A stretch of DNA of 64,000 nt, taken from the NCBI GenBank assembly GCA_964598255.1, contig CAZRBA010000030.1, positions 1-64,000 of the forward strand. Reading direction: 5' to 3'. The notes below the pieces were generated by a model, which was not told the origin of the DNA, made no database searches, and was given only the letters and a program-made list of their open reading frames with translations. This stretch comes from Caldithrix sp964598255 (GTDB lineage: Bacteria; Calditrichota; Calditrichia; Calditrichales; Calditrichaceae). Shown here in pieces: positions 17,374 through 25,937 of the stretch (positions are counted from its first letter, which is position 1; each line of letters begins with the position of its first letter). A program made the translations under genes and the position numbers.

Positions 17374-18303
17374 TCAGGTTTTGTTTTTAAGACAATAGGC
17401 AATAAAATCATAATACACTTCCCAACTTTCTTTGCCGTATCCGCCTCCTGCTAATACGATTAAGGGAATTTGTTTTTCTCTGACCATACGGTAAACAAAT
17501 AGATTTCGATCCAGCATTCCTTGCCGGGATAATTTCATATCGCCAATGGCGTCCTTTTCATAAGGATCGGAACCGGCAATGTAAAAAACAGCTTGCGGTT
17601 CAAATGCTTTGAAAACAGGCGGCAGTTCTTGTTCCAAAACGGTTAAATAGGTCTCATCATCACACAAAGAAGGCACCAAAATATCCCGATTATGCGGCCG
17701 TTCAATTTCCACCCAGGTATCGGCATGCACGGAAAAGGTAAAGACATCGGCGTCGTCTTTAAAATAAAGCAAATTGCCGTTTCCTTGATGGTAATCCAAA
17801 TCGATAATCATAAAACGTTGCGCTCTGCCCAAAGCACGAAATTTTTCGATGGCCACAGCTACGTCATTAATCAAACAAAACCCTTCCGCTTTGTCGGCAT
17901 GTGCGTGATGGTATCCTCCGCCCAAATTAAACGTGGGAATGTTATGTTTAAGTGCAAAGGCCGTGGCCAGCAAGGTGCCGCCCGTTACTGCCCGAAAATA
18001 TTCCAGAATGGAATTGTAAAAAATATTTACCGCATCCAAATGTAAAATTTGATTCACGTATTGCGGATCTTGTAATTTTTTCAAATAGATTTCGTCATGA
18101 ACTAAGCGCAAATCTTCGTAAGAACATAAATAGGGTTGCAAAATATTTTTACGCGTAAGTAGCTTTTCCTTTACCAGCCGATCACGTATTTTTTTAAAAC
18201 GCATGATATCAAAGGTTTGATGTTCGCCAACGGAAGGCAAACCGTAAATATAATCGGACGAATAGACCACGCGTACGTATTCGTGACGGAACGGATTCCA
18301 CAT
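17374..18303 (-). CDS. Histone deacetylase/AcuC-family zinc hydrolase
   Basis: A 309-residue member of the arginase-like deacetylase superfamily. Active-site blocks seen: GGGYHHAHADKAEGFCLIND with the catalytic His pair, the metal ligands in DLDYHQGNGN (D-x-D/H) and the later AGSDPYEKDAIGD. The C-terminus has GGGYGKESW. Bacterial members remove acyl groups from acetyl-lysine (AcuC) or from polyamines and other amides; the substrate here cannot be told. It follows the asparaginase stop with no gap and precedes an uncharacterised gene and efp. Confidence 0.9.
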   Translation of the reverse strand: MWNPFRHEYVRVVYSSDYIYGLPSVGEHQTFDIMRFKKIRDRLVKEKLLTRKNILQPYLCSYEDLRLVHDEIYLKKLQDPQYVNQILHLDAVNIFYNSILEYFRAVTGGTLLATAFALKHNIPTFNLGGGYHHAHADKAEGFCLINDVAVAIEKFRALGRAQRFMIIDLDYHQGNGNLLYFKDDADVFTFSVHADTWVEIERPHNRDILVPSLCDDETYLTVLEQELPPVFKAFEPQAVFYIAGSDPYEKDAIGDMKLSRQGMLDRNLFVYRMVREKQIPLIVLAGGGYGKESWEVYYDFIAYCLKNKT

Positions 18304-19293
18304 TTAAATTTCGCCCGCCCAATTTTGATAAAACATACGCACAATCTCTTCTGACTGCGAAGTCAGATGTAAAATTTTGCTTAATTTTACCCATGCCGCT
18401 TCAAGGGTCATATCCAGCAGGCTATAAGCACCGGCTTGTTGCGCTTGTTGTCCGCATTCATACAAGTTCAAATCGACTTTTCCTTTAACGGATTGGCTGC
18501 CGATAAAAACTGTTACTCCCTTGCGAATCGCTTCTCGGATAAACCGAATCCATTCGGGCTGCGGAAAAGGAATGTTGCCCGAGCCAAACCCAAGTAGAAT
18601 TAGCGCTTTTACATCCTTTTGCAGGAGATGATAAAATAAATCCGGCGAAAGCGAGGGTTGAATGGGAATAACGGCCAACTCGGGATTAAACCCGTCAACC
18701 AATTCCGGCGGCCCCTGAGCATGTAGCATGCGCCGGGTATCAATATCGATGGTCACACCGATTTCACCCAAAGGCGCAAAATTGGGTGAATCAAATGCAT
18801 CGTAACTTTTAATGCTGATCTTTTTCGTTCGATTTCCGCGGAATATTTTTTGGTTAAAGACAATCAGCACCTCACGTAAATCCAGTGTAGCCAATTCGAT
18901 AGCATCAATCAAATTCAGGCGTGCATCGGAACGCGAAAGCGATAAGGGACGTTGGGAACCGGTCAGAATAATCGGTTTGTCCAATTGGCGCAACGAAAAA
19001 GACAATGCGGCCGCCGTGTAAGTCATGGTATCCGTACCATGAATCAATACGAATCCGTCGTAATATGCCCATTGTTCAAATATGATTTTGCTAAGCAAAT
19101 CCCATTCTGCTATACCCACGTTAGCGCTATCCTTATTAAAAGGCGTAATCACATCAATGCGGGCCAAGCGAGTTATTTCTGGCACCATGTTCAGGATATG
19201 ATCCTGAACTTGCGCCGGGGCCAATATATGATCCGGTTCGGTCGGGACCATGCCAAAAGTGCCTCCGGTATGAAGGAGCAATATTTTTTTCAT
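18304..19293 (-). CDS. L-asparaginase
   Basis: A 329-residue asparaginase/glutaminase family enzyme that hydrolyses L-Asn to Asp and ammonia. The first nucleophile motif is HTGGTFGM (T11-T12 region) and the second is LIHGTDTMTYTAAAL. There is no signal peptide, so the cytoplasmic type I form is likely. It heads a tight four-gene run: its stop codon directly abuts the start of the deacetylase-like gene. Confidence 0.93.
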   Translation of the reverse strand: MKKILLLHTGGTFGMVPTEPDHILAPAQVQDHILNMVPEITRLARIDVITPFNKDSANVGIAEWDLLSKIIFEQWAYYDGFVLIHGTDTMTYTAAALSFSLRQLDKPIILTGSQRPLSLSRSDARLNLIDAIELATLDLREVLIVFNQKIFRGNRTKKISIKSYDAFDSPNFAPLGEIGVTIDIDTRRMLHAQGPPELVDGFNPELAVIPIQPSLSPDLFYHLLQKDVKALILLGFGSGNIPFPQPEWIRFIREAIRKGVTVFIGSQSVKGKVDLNLYECGQQAQQAGAYSLLDMTLEAAWVKLSKILHLTSQSEEIVRMFYQNWAGEI

Positions 19294-19504
19294 CCGGTTC
19301 CTTTATTCTTTTTTGCGATATAAACCCAATGATGTAATTTAATTCAAAATAAAGGATGGTATCAAATTAAAATGTGCTTCCGGTACCGAATGCGGTTCGG
19401 CAGGGCCGACTAAACGAGGGTGCGCAACGCAGGCATCAGAAAAACAAGCGGTTTAAAGAACAATTAATTTGCCAATCCTTTCCTTGGCCATGAAAAATTA
19501 AGAA

Positions 19505-20263
19505 TTAATACTTAACCGGTTTCGGTTGAATGGGGCCATCCATTTTGCCGTTTACAAATTGATGAACAATAGGATGTCGGGTAGTGTGCAACGCGTTAAG
19601 ATCGCCTTCGAAGATAATTTTGCCCATGTGCAGCATTACCACGCGGTCGGCAATGCGATCTACGCTTTGCATATCATGGGTTACGATAATGGACGTAACA
19701 TTAAGACGGTCGTTCAATTCGTTAATCAAATGATCAATGGAGGCGGCCATAATAGGATCCAAGCCGGTGGTTGGTTCGTCGTACAGAACGTATTTGGGAT
19801 CCATGATAATAGCTCGTGCCAAACCGACGCGTTTTTTCATTCCGCCTGAAAGTTCGGAAGGTTTTAGTTTCTCGATTCCGGGCAAACCTACCATTTCCAG
19901 TTTTTCGGCTACTTTTTTGGCAATTTCTTTTGCCGACAAATTGGTATGTTCCACCAGTGGCAAAGCAATGTTCTCGGCCACAGTCATGGAATCGAACAGG
20001 GCCGCACCTTGAAAGAGAAAACCGAATTGTTTGCGCAAAACGAACAAATCTTTTTGACCGACCATTTTAATAGGCACATCGTCGACCAGAATGTACCCTT
20101 CGTCCGGTTGCATCAAATTCAAAATATTCTTTAGCAGTACACTTTTCCCGCAGCCGCTGCGCCCGATAATCACCAATTTTTCGCCGTCGTAAATTTTCAG
20201 ATTAACGCGGCGCAAAACAATTTTGCCATCGAACGATTTTTTTAAATTAACGATTTCGATCAT
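19505..20263 (-). CDS. mlaF: MlaF-type ABC transporter ATP-binding protein
   Basis: A 252-residue ABC ATPase of the phospholipid/Mce transport group. Walker A is GRSGCGKS, the signature is LSGGMKKRVGLARAI and Walker B is YVLYDEPTTGLDP. The GGMKKR variant of the signature and the MVGLPGIEKLKPSEL segment are typical of MlaF/Ttg2A. With MlaE it would move lipids between outer and inner membranes. In this window it is separated from mlaE by about 1.3 kb of degraded restriction-modification sequence; in relatives the two genes are normally adjacent. No MlaD-like (Mce) gene is present in the window. Confidence 0.92.
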   Translation of the reverse strand: MIEIVNLKKSFDGKIVLRRVNLKIYDGEKLVIIGRSGCGKSVLLKNILNLMQPDEGYILVDDVPIKMVGQKDLFVLRKQFGFLFQGAALFDSMTVAENIALPLVEHTNLSAKEIAKKVAEKLEMVGLPGIEKLKPSELSGGMKKRVGLARAIIMDPKYVLYDEPTTGLDPIMAASIDHLINELNDRLNVTSIIVTHDMQSVDRIADRVVMLHMGKIIFEGDLNALHTTRHPIVHQFVNGKMDGPIQPKPVKY

Positions 20264-20333
20264 GTTGTTTTAAATTCACCTTAAAAATTCGGAAATGGCC
20301 ATTCATAGCAATTTTAGTAACCCTAATATATTT

Positions 20334-20961
20334 TTAACTTTGTAATTTATCGGAACCGGAATTGAAATGAACCAATTCTTCCCAATTGATTTTGCCGTTA
20401 CTCTTACAGAATCGAGAAATAAATTCTGCAGTAAATTTATTAAGCATATTGGAATAAACTTCGATAAATTTGTCATTTTTTTCTTTGGCCCAATATCCCA
20501 AAGGCTCGATAATTTCAACATTAATGTCTGTATTCCCGGAGATAAAGTACCAAAATTTCTGACCGCAGTATTTAAAATAATCGCCTTTGTCAGGCTTGCG
20601 ATCTTTGCCATAGCAGCAACCATTAACGGCGATAACATTCATTTTCGAATTGCTTGTCCTTAGGGTACGAATGGCCTTTTTAAAGTTTTCTCCCATTTTT
20701 GCGATCTGATTACTATTCCCTCAATTTGGTCCGGATTTAATATCTACAATATAGCGTTTTTCATCTTTATCAAATTCCAAATCAATTCCGGTAATTCCCG
20801 ATTTCCATCCGCCATAAGTCATTTTTGCGATATAAATGGCCAACCCTTCCAACCAGTCGCCAAATATCGTTTCTTCATTTGACGACAGGGGTGCATCTAC
20901 GATTCCTTAACCAATTTCCTGAGCCGCGAATACGTTTTTTGCTTTAAATAAAACAGAGAAA
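20334..20961 (-). pseudogene. Remnant of a PmeII-like type II restriction endonuclease
   Basis: Reading the minus strand gives LFKAKNVFAAQEIG, a stop, GIVDAPLSSNEETIFGDWLE, ITGIDLEFDKDEKRYIVDIK, SGPN, a second stop where the family has Trp, then GNSNQIAKMGENFKKA and a 120-codon open tail containing NVIAVNGCCYGKD and KGDYFKYCGQKFWYFISG. The D-(x)n-VDIKSGPN segment is the PD-(D/E)xK catalytic core. Two in-frame stops and loss of the N-terminal part make it non-functional. Its upstream end is fused to the tail of the methyltransferase remnant. Confidence 0.85.
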
Positions 20962-21446
20962 TTTTTCGATATAGTTAATTTTTTCTTCCACCAATTTATA
21001 GTATTTGGGAACTATCTCTATACGCACCATCACGGCTTTTTGATACATATTAAATTTTTTATTTTTAATGAATTAATTCTTTCCCATGCATTTCTAAATT
21101 TGTTGGGCCATTTGCCGGGATAGCTGTTTTTTTATGCCAAATAAATTCCTATGTCCACAACCATCCTTATTTGCGCATAGCCATGATTAGTTTGAGCACG
21201 TAAGTACTTCACTACTTTTTCCTTTATATTTAATGCAAAAGTACCTGTCGATTTTAGTACGCGTAACAATTTTTTTGAAATAGGAAGGAACCACTCTTTA
21301 TCCGATGAAATTCCGCCATAGGTATTTTTCCTTTGATCTGCGTAAGGCGGCGAAGTAAAAATCAAATCGATAGAATCATTCGGGATATTTTTTAGTACTT
21401 TTCTGCAATCTCCTAAATAAATATCTATTTTCGGATACATGGTCAC
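20944..21446 (-). pseudogene. Remnant of a site-specific DNA methyltransferase
   Basis: The first 60 or so codons are intact: DIYLGDCRKVLKNIPNDSID and LIFTSPPYADQRKNTYGG, i.e. catalytic motif IV (TSPPY) of a beta-class amino-methyltransferase. The frame then breaks; EFIWHKK appears in another frame near 21130, followed by SYPGKWPNKFRNAWER and FNMYQKAVMV, then a jump to IEIVPKYYKLVEEKI. The SAM-binding DPFxGSGTT motif that should lie between the last two pieces is missing, so there is an internal deletion as well as frameshifts. It is the partner of the endonuclease remnant downstream. Confidence 0.85.
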
Positions 21447-21553
21447 TTTATCGTTTCTTTACGCTAAATAATAAAATTAAAACCAACGTTTGCAATTCAT
21501 AAAACAAAATAATAGTTTTCAAGCAGCCAAAAAAGGCAAACAGAAATATTTTA

Positions 21554-22324
21554 CTAAAACAATAGCACCGAAAGCAAATAATCGTTCAATAAAATCAAAG
21601 CCGATGATAACACAAAGGCCTGAATGGTCGCCTTGCCCACACCCTCTGCGCCGCCCTCGGTATGGAATCCCACATGGCAACCGATAATAGCCGTCACACC
21701 ACCAAAGACAAAAGCTTTAATAAGGCCCGACATCACGTTCATTACGGTAAAAAATTCTTTAACGCTGCCAAAAAATATCTCGGGAGCCAAGCCCAAATTC
21801 AAATAGGCCACCACATAAGCGCCCATCAAACCGACAAAATCGGCAAAAACCGTTAGAACCGGAATCATGACAAATCCCGCTAAAATACGCGGCATGGCCA
21901 AATAACGGATCGGGTCGATGGCCAATGCTTCCAAAGCGTCCAATTGCTCGGTTACTTTCATTGTGCCTATTTCGGCCGCAATGGAAGCCGAGACCCTACC
22001 GGCAGCAACTAAAGCCGTTAGCACCGGTCCCAATTCGATAAACACGGCAATACTAGTAGCCGCGCCCAAATAATTAAACGATATGTAACCTTCCAACTGA
22101 TACGCCGTTTGCACCGACGCCACTGCTCCGGCAAATACGCCCACAAAAATAACCAGAGGCAACGAACGTACCCCTATCTCCATCATCTGGTAAAATAACA
22201 GAGCGCGATTCTGCCACAGAACAGGAAAATATCGGATCACCTTCCAGAGCATTAAAAAAACCGTACCCGTTTCATGAAAAAAAACAATGGTTTTACGTCC
22301 GATGTGCGAAATAAATTTTATCAT
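21554..22324 (-). CDS. mlaE: MlaE-type ABC transporter permease
   Basis: A 256-residue integral membrane permease of the MlaE family (lipid transport). Family blocks seen: RALLFYQMMEIGVRSLPLV, FVGVFAGAVASVQTAYQLEG, LGPVLTALVAAGRVSASIAA and EIGTMKVTEQLDALEAL. The ATG at 22324 fits the family start MIKFISHIGRK and begins one base after the stop of the upstream protease/barrel gene; a GTG at 22339 is an alternative. The C-terminal end carries HTEGGAEGVGKATIQAFV, the usual last block. It is now followed by R-M debris instead of mlaF. Confidence 0.93.
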   Translation of the reverse strand: MIKFISHIGRKTIVFFHETGTVFLMLWKVIRYFPVLWQNRALLFYQMMEIGVRSLPLVIFVGVFAGAVASVQTAYQLEGYISFNYLGAATSIAVFIELGPVLTALVAAGRVSASIAAEIGTMKVTEQLDALEALAIDPIRYLAMPRILAGFVMIPVLTVFADFVGLMGAYVVAYLNLGLAPEIFFGSVKEFFTVMNVMSGLIKAFVFGGVTAIIGCHVGFHTEGGAEGVGKATIQAFVLSSALILLNDYLLSVLLF

Positions 22325-22325
22325 T

Positions 22326-25300
22326 TTAAAAATCGACACCTATGGAAATGTAATGCATCGGTTTGCTGGATTTAACTAAATCGTAGCGCCAGGCCACATC
22401 GTACTTTAAAATAAATCCCAAAAAGCTCAAAAAAACGCGCGTTCCCACACCATAGCCCATAACAATATCATTTAAGCGACCGTCTTTTATGCCACGGAAT
22501 TCATTACTCCATCGTGAATCCCAGGCACTGCCGATATCCGTAAAAAGCACTCCTTTGATATTACCGAAACGCATCGGAGGAAAGCCCAATTGCATATAGG
22601 GAATAAACGGAAAGCGAAATTCGCCGTTAAATAGAATAAAATTATTACCTGTTTTCTCGTAAAAACGCGCCCCGCGCAACGGGGTAATGAATTCCGAAAA
22701 ATAAACGTCGTAAACGGAAGTAAGCCGGATATCCCCGTTAAATTTACGATTCAGCCAATTTTGTTCTCCTCCCAAAAAGAATTGTTGCGGATTTTTACCG
22801 CGACTCATTCCGGAATTTAAGCGGAAGGCAAATGAGTAATCCATCGGCAATTTAAAATAGCGGCGCAGATCAACTTCTACAGTGGTAAATTCCGGGCTAT
22901 TTTTCGTATAATGCGGCGAAACCATAAAATTAATCATACCGCGAAAACCATCTCGCGGGCCGGTATCAAAATAGTACCAATCGGAGGTATCGTAAACCAG
23001 ACGCAGGCCTGGCAAAATACTATGCACATTTTGACTGAATTCATTGATTAAAATGTAATCCAGAGAAGAATTCCACCAATTTACATAAAATTCGGCCCGG
23101 GTAAACTTATTAAAGGGATGTGAAGCCATAAACCAGGCTCCGTAATTTCGATAGCGAATTAGCCCGTAATAACCGGACAAATAAGTATTGGCATAATTGA
23201 AGAGCATAAAGCCGTAATCGGTTCGGCGGGGTAAATACCAATACTGTAAATTTATGTAACTGTTCCGTAAATCGAACACTAAATTGGTCCCCAGAAATAT
23301 CTTATGATTACCCAGCACATCGCTAAAAGCAATGGCCGTGTATCCCTGAAACCCCCATAAGGTATTATAATAGGCAGCGCCGTTTACCAAATCGGGCGAA
23401 AATTTAACCCGGTAGTTGTGGACCTTGTAGTGCCCGTCCGGAAATTTGTATTCGTTTTTATTTAAGGCCACTTTTACTTTTTTAACCTGTGTTCTGCGAT
23501 CCATATCGGCAAAAACGTACTTGCTGTAATCGGTTGCCAAAGGCACTTTTACTTCCTTCTTTACCGTATCCGCAACAACCACTTTTACTCCGCGCTTTTT
23601 CTTTTTAATTTTATGTTTTTCTTTTTCCAATTCTTTGAAATAAACTGTTTTTTCCAATTTTACCGGCTTAAGGTCCATCGGATTTTTAATCATGTAAAGA
23701 TCCCAACCTCCCTCTTCAAAAGAGGCAAAGACCAGTTGTTTGCCTTCTTTATCCATGGTTAGCTGAAAAGCGCCTGTAAGCAAATTGGTAACCGCATAAG
23801 CACTGTCGCTATTCAAATCCTGACGATAGATATTGAAAATTCCGTTGCGATCGCTTACATAAAAAATCGTATGATTGTCCGGAGCAAAAATGGGATCGGA
23901 TTCGCGATACGGCGTATCGGTAACGCGCCGCATATTGCTCCCATCGGAATTGATAACATATACATCCAAATTACGGAAATTGTGATCGGACATATCAAAA
24001 TTTTTAGGAATAGAATCGGAATTGACAAATTTTCCTCGATCGGAAATAAAGACCAACCGCTTTCCGTCCGGAGACCACTTGGGGTACCCGTCCGAAAAAA
24101 CATCGTTGGTAATTTTTCTTAGCGAATCGTTTTTCACATCAAACACATAAATATCGCTGGCCCCGTTCATTTGTCCGATAAAAGCAATATAATTACCTAC
24201 AGGAGACCACGAAGCGGAATAAATACCGTCCAAATTAAATTTGAATTGCTTGCTCTTTCCGGTTTCCAGATTGTAAATATAAAGGGCATCCTGATCGCCT
24301 GCTTTAGCCGCAAATACCACTTTTTTACCATCCGGAGAGAACCCCATACCGGGCGTGAGCCATTTTAATTCTTCAAAGTTTGTGGATGATTCTCCTTTTA
24401 TCAGGCGTTTTACAATTTTGTTTTCAATTACATCCATTAAATAAATGGATTGCTTGCCATCCCGATCGGATAAAAATACCAGCTTATCGCCACGCGGCGA
24501 AAGAGCCGGGCTGCTGTTTAAATAATTTTTCTTCTTTTTATGGTTGGTCAATTGACGAGCAATTTCATCCGATTCTTTGCGATCGGCAATATCGGGCCAA
24601 TATTCTTTGCGCATGGCTTTTTGCCACTGTTCGGAAAGCTCTTTCAAATTGATTCCCAAGGCGGATTTAAAAGCGCCTTCAAAACGAAAAGAACCTTTTA
24701 TTTTGTGCAAAATTTCGCTGATTTTCTGTCGACCGTATTTTTGGGCAATATAGCGGAAAACGCTTTGCCCGCCTTGATAGGCCATATAATAACTTAAATA
24801 GCGAATGGGGGGCAAATAGCCCGATATGGTCGCATCCCTCAAAATCATATCGGCACGGGTATCCCAACCCATCGAAAAAAATTCGGCCAATCCCTCGGCA
24901 AACCAGGTGGGCACCGGGACCACCTGCCCCGAAATAATGGATTGCAACGAACCGCCGTAAAGCATGTCATTCATTACGGCATGTACCAGTTCATGATGAA
25001 TAACATGACGTAATTGGGCATAAGAGCCCTCATAAGGAATAACCACGCGGTTTTTGTAAAGCTCGGTAACGCCTCCGACTCCCTCCGGTAAAAATTCTTC
25101 CACCACATTGGTTTGTTCAAAATCGTTATGCGATTTGTACAGGATGATAACAACGCGTTTACTCAATTCGTAATTAAAGTCTGACTTTAAATCCACATAG
25201 GAAGATTCGGCGATATTGGCTACAAAAGAGGCCAATTGATAAGCGCCTTTGTAAAAATAAACATCAAAATGCTCTGACTGGAGATAATGCCAGTCAAAGG

Positions 25301-25391
25301 TTTTATATTGAACTTTATTTTTCCCGAATTGTGCCCAGGCCGAAACAATGAATAGCAGCAGAATTAAATAAATTTTGCAAATAAGGCGCAT
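22326..25391 (-). CDS. Secreted peptidase-MA/PD40/surface-antigen fusion protein
   Basis: A 1021-residue exported protein with three parts. After a signal peptide (cut near AWAQ, residue 20), residues 30-270 form a gluzincin-like peptidase domain with HELVH at 133-137 and WFAEGLAEF at about 163-171, the expected zinc-ligand arrangement. Residues about 290-600 hold TolB/PD40 propeller repeats (SPRGDKLVFLSDRDGKQSIY, SPDGKKVVFAA, SPDGKRLVFISDRG). A lysine-rich linker follows. Residues about 660-1021 resemble the Omp85/BamA surface-antigen barrel and end in a terminal Phe (YISIGVDF), as outer-membrane proteins do. It lies one base upstream of mlaE. Confidence 0.85.
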   Translation of the reverse strand: MRLICKIYLILLLFIVSAWAQFGKNKVQYKTFDWHYLQSEHFDVYFYKGAYQLASFVANIAESSYVDLKSDFNYELSKRVVIILYKSHNDFEQTNVVEEFLPEGVGGVTELYKNRVVIPYEGSYAQLRHVIHHELVHAVMNDMLYGGSLQSIISGQVVPVPTWFAEGLAEFFSMGWDTRADMILRDATISGYLPPIRYLSYYMAYQGGQSVFRYIAQKYGRQKISEILHKIKGSFRFEGAFKSALGINLKELSEQWQKAMRKEYWPDIADRKESDEIARQLTNHKKKKNYLNSSPALSPRGDKLVFLSDRDGKQSIYLMDVIENKIVKRLIKGESSTNFEELKWLTPGMGFSPDGKKVVFAAKAGDQDALYIYNLETGKSKQFKFNLDGIYSASWSPVGNYIAFIGQMNGASDIYVFDVKNDSLRKITNDVFSDGYPKWSPDGKRLVFISDRGKFVNSDSIPKNFDMSDHNFRNLDVYVINSDGSNMRRVTDTPYRESDPIFAPDNHTIFYVSDRNGIFNIYRQDLNSDSAYAVTNLLTGAFQLTMDKEGKQLVFASFEEGGWDLYMIKNPMDLKPVKLEKTVYFKELEKEKHKIKKKKRGVKVVVADTVKKEVKVPLATDYSKYVFADMDRRTQVKKVKVALNKNEYKFPDGHYKVHNYRVKFSPDLVNGAAYYNTLWGFQGYTAIAFSDVLGNHKIFLGTNLVFDLRNSYINLQYWYLPRRTDYGFMLFNYANTYLSGYYGLIRYRNYGAWFMASHPFNKFTRAEFYVNWWNSSLDYILINEFSQNVHSILPGLRLVYDTSDWYYFDTGPRDGFRGMINFMVSPHYTKNSPEFTTVEVDLRRYFKLPMDYSFAFRLNSGMSRGKNPQQFFLGGEQNWLNRKFNGDIRLTSVYDVYFSEFITPLRGARFYEKTGNNFILFNGEFRFPFIPYMQLGFPPMRFGNIKGVLFTDIGSAWDSRWSNEFRGIKDGRLNDIVMGYGVGTRVFLSFLGFILKYDVAWRYDLVKSSKPMHYISIGVDF

Positions 25392-25520
25392 TGTTTTCCT
25401 CCAATTAAAAAGATTCGAATCAAACTAAAGATATTCTCCGCAACTTTCAAGAGAAATATGGTTGAATATCTCACATCTTCCGATTAAATTGGAATAAATT
25501 ACTAACGAAAAAAGGCAAAA

Positions 25521-25868
25521 ATGAGTTCACCCAAAAGCATTCTTCTGATGATTTCGATTTTGCTTATTACAGGCACTTTTTCATGTAAAAAAAACCATAA
25601 GCCCTATCTTAAAAAAGAAGTTTTTTCCAAAGCTTTACAAGAAATGTTGGTTATACAAAATTTAAGAATTAAAGAGCCCGAAAAGGCACTTTTAATAAAC
25701 GGTGTGCTAAAGAAATATCATATTACCCGTAAAGAATTTGAACGCACAAAACATCATTACGCCCAAAATCCGCAATTTTGGGAAGATGTATTTAAAACGA
25801 TACGCGAACGTTTAAACCAAAAAAACAGCCAAAGTCAAAAACACCGTGCCAAACGATCGAGAAAATAA
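25521..25868 (+). CDS. Small lipoprotein, DUF4296-like
   Basis: A 115-residue protein with a lipoprotein signal peptide and lipobox GTFSC (Cys22). The mature part is short, basic and helical; the pattern of a helix followed by KKYHITRKEFERTKHHYAQN resembles DUF4296, a family of FCB-group lipoproteins of unknown function. It is divergent from the protease/barrel gene and convergent with the debranching enzyme gene. Confidence 0.7.
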   Translation: MSSPKSILLMISILLITGTFSCKKNHKPYLKKEVFSKALQEMLVIQNLRIKEPEKALLINGVLKKYHITRKEFERTKHHYAQNPQFWEDVFKTIRERLNQKNSQSQKHRAKRSRK

Positions 25869-25937
25869 CATAGCTTCCGTTACGCTTATTGTGGCCCCAT
25901 GTTTTTGTTAATCGAAACTGTGCTCCGGGCCGTATTC

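Noticed and set aside
19471..19488. Terminator after mlaF
   Set aside because: Only a 5-bp stem with an eight-base loop and no T-run.
20303..20638. 111-codon alternative frame over the endonuclease remnant
   Set aside because: The other frame matches the PmeII-like endonuclease tail; this one has no similarity pattern.
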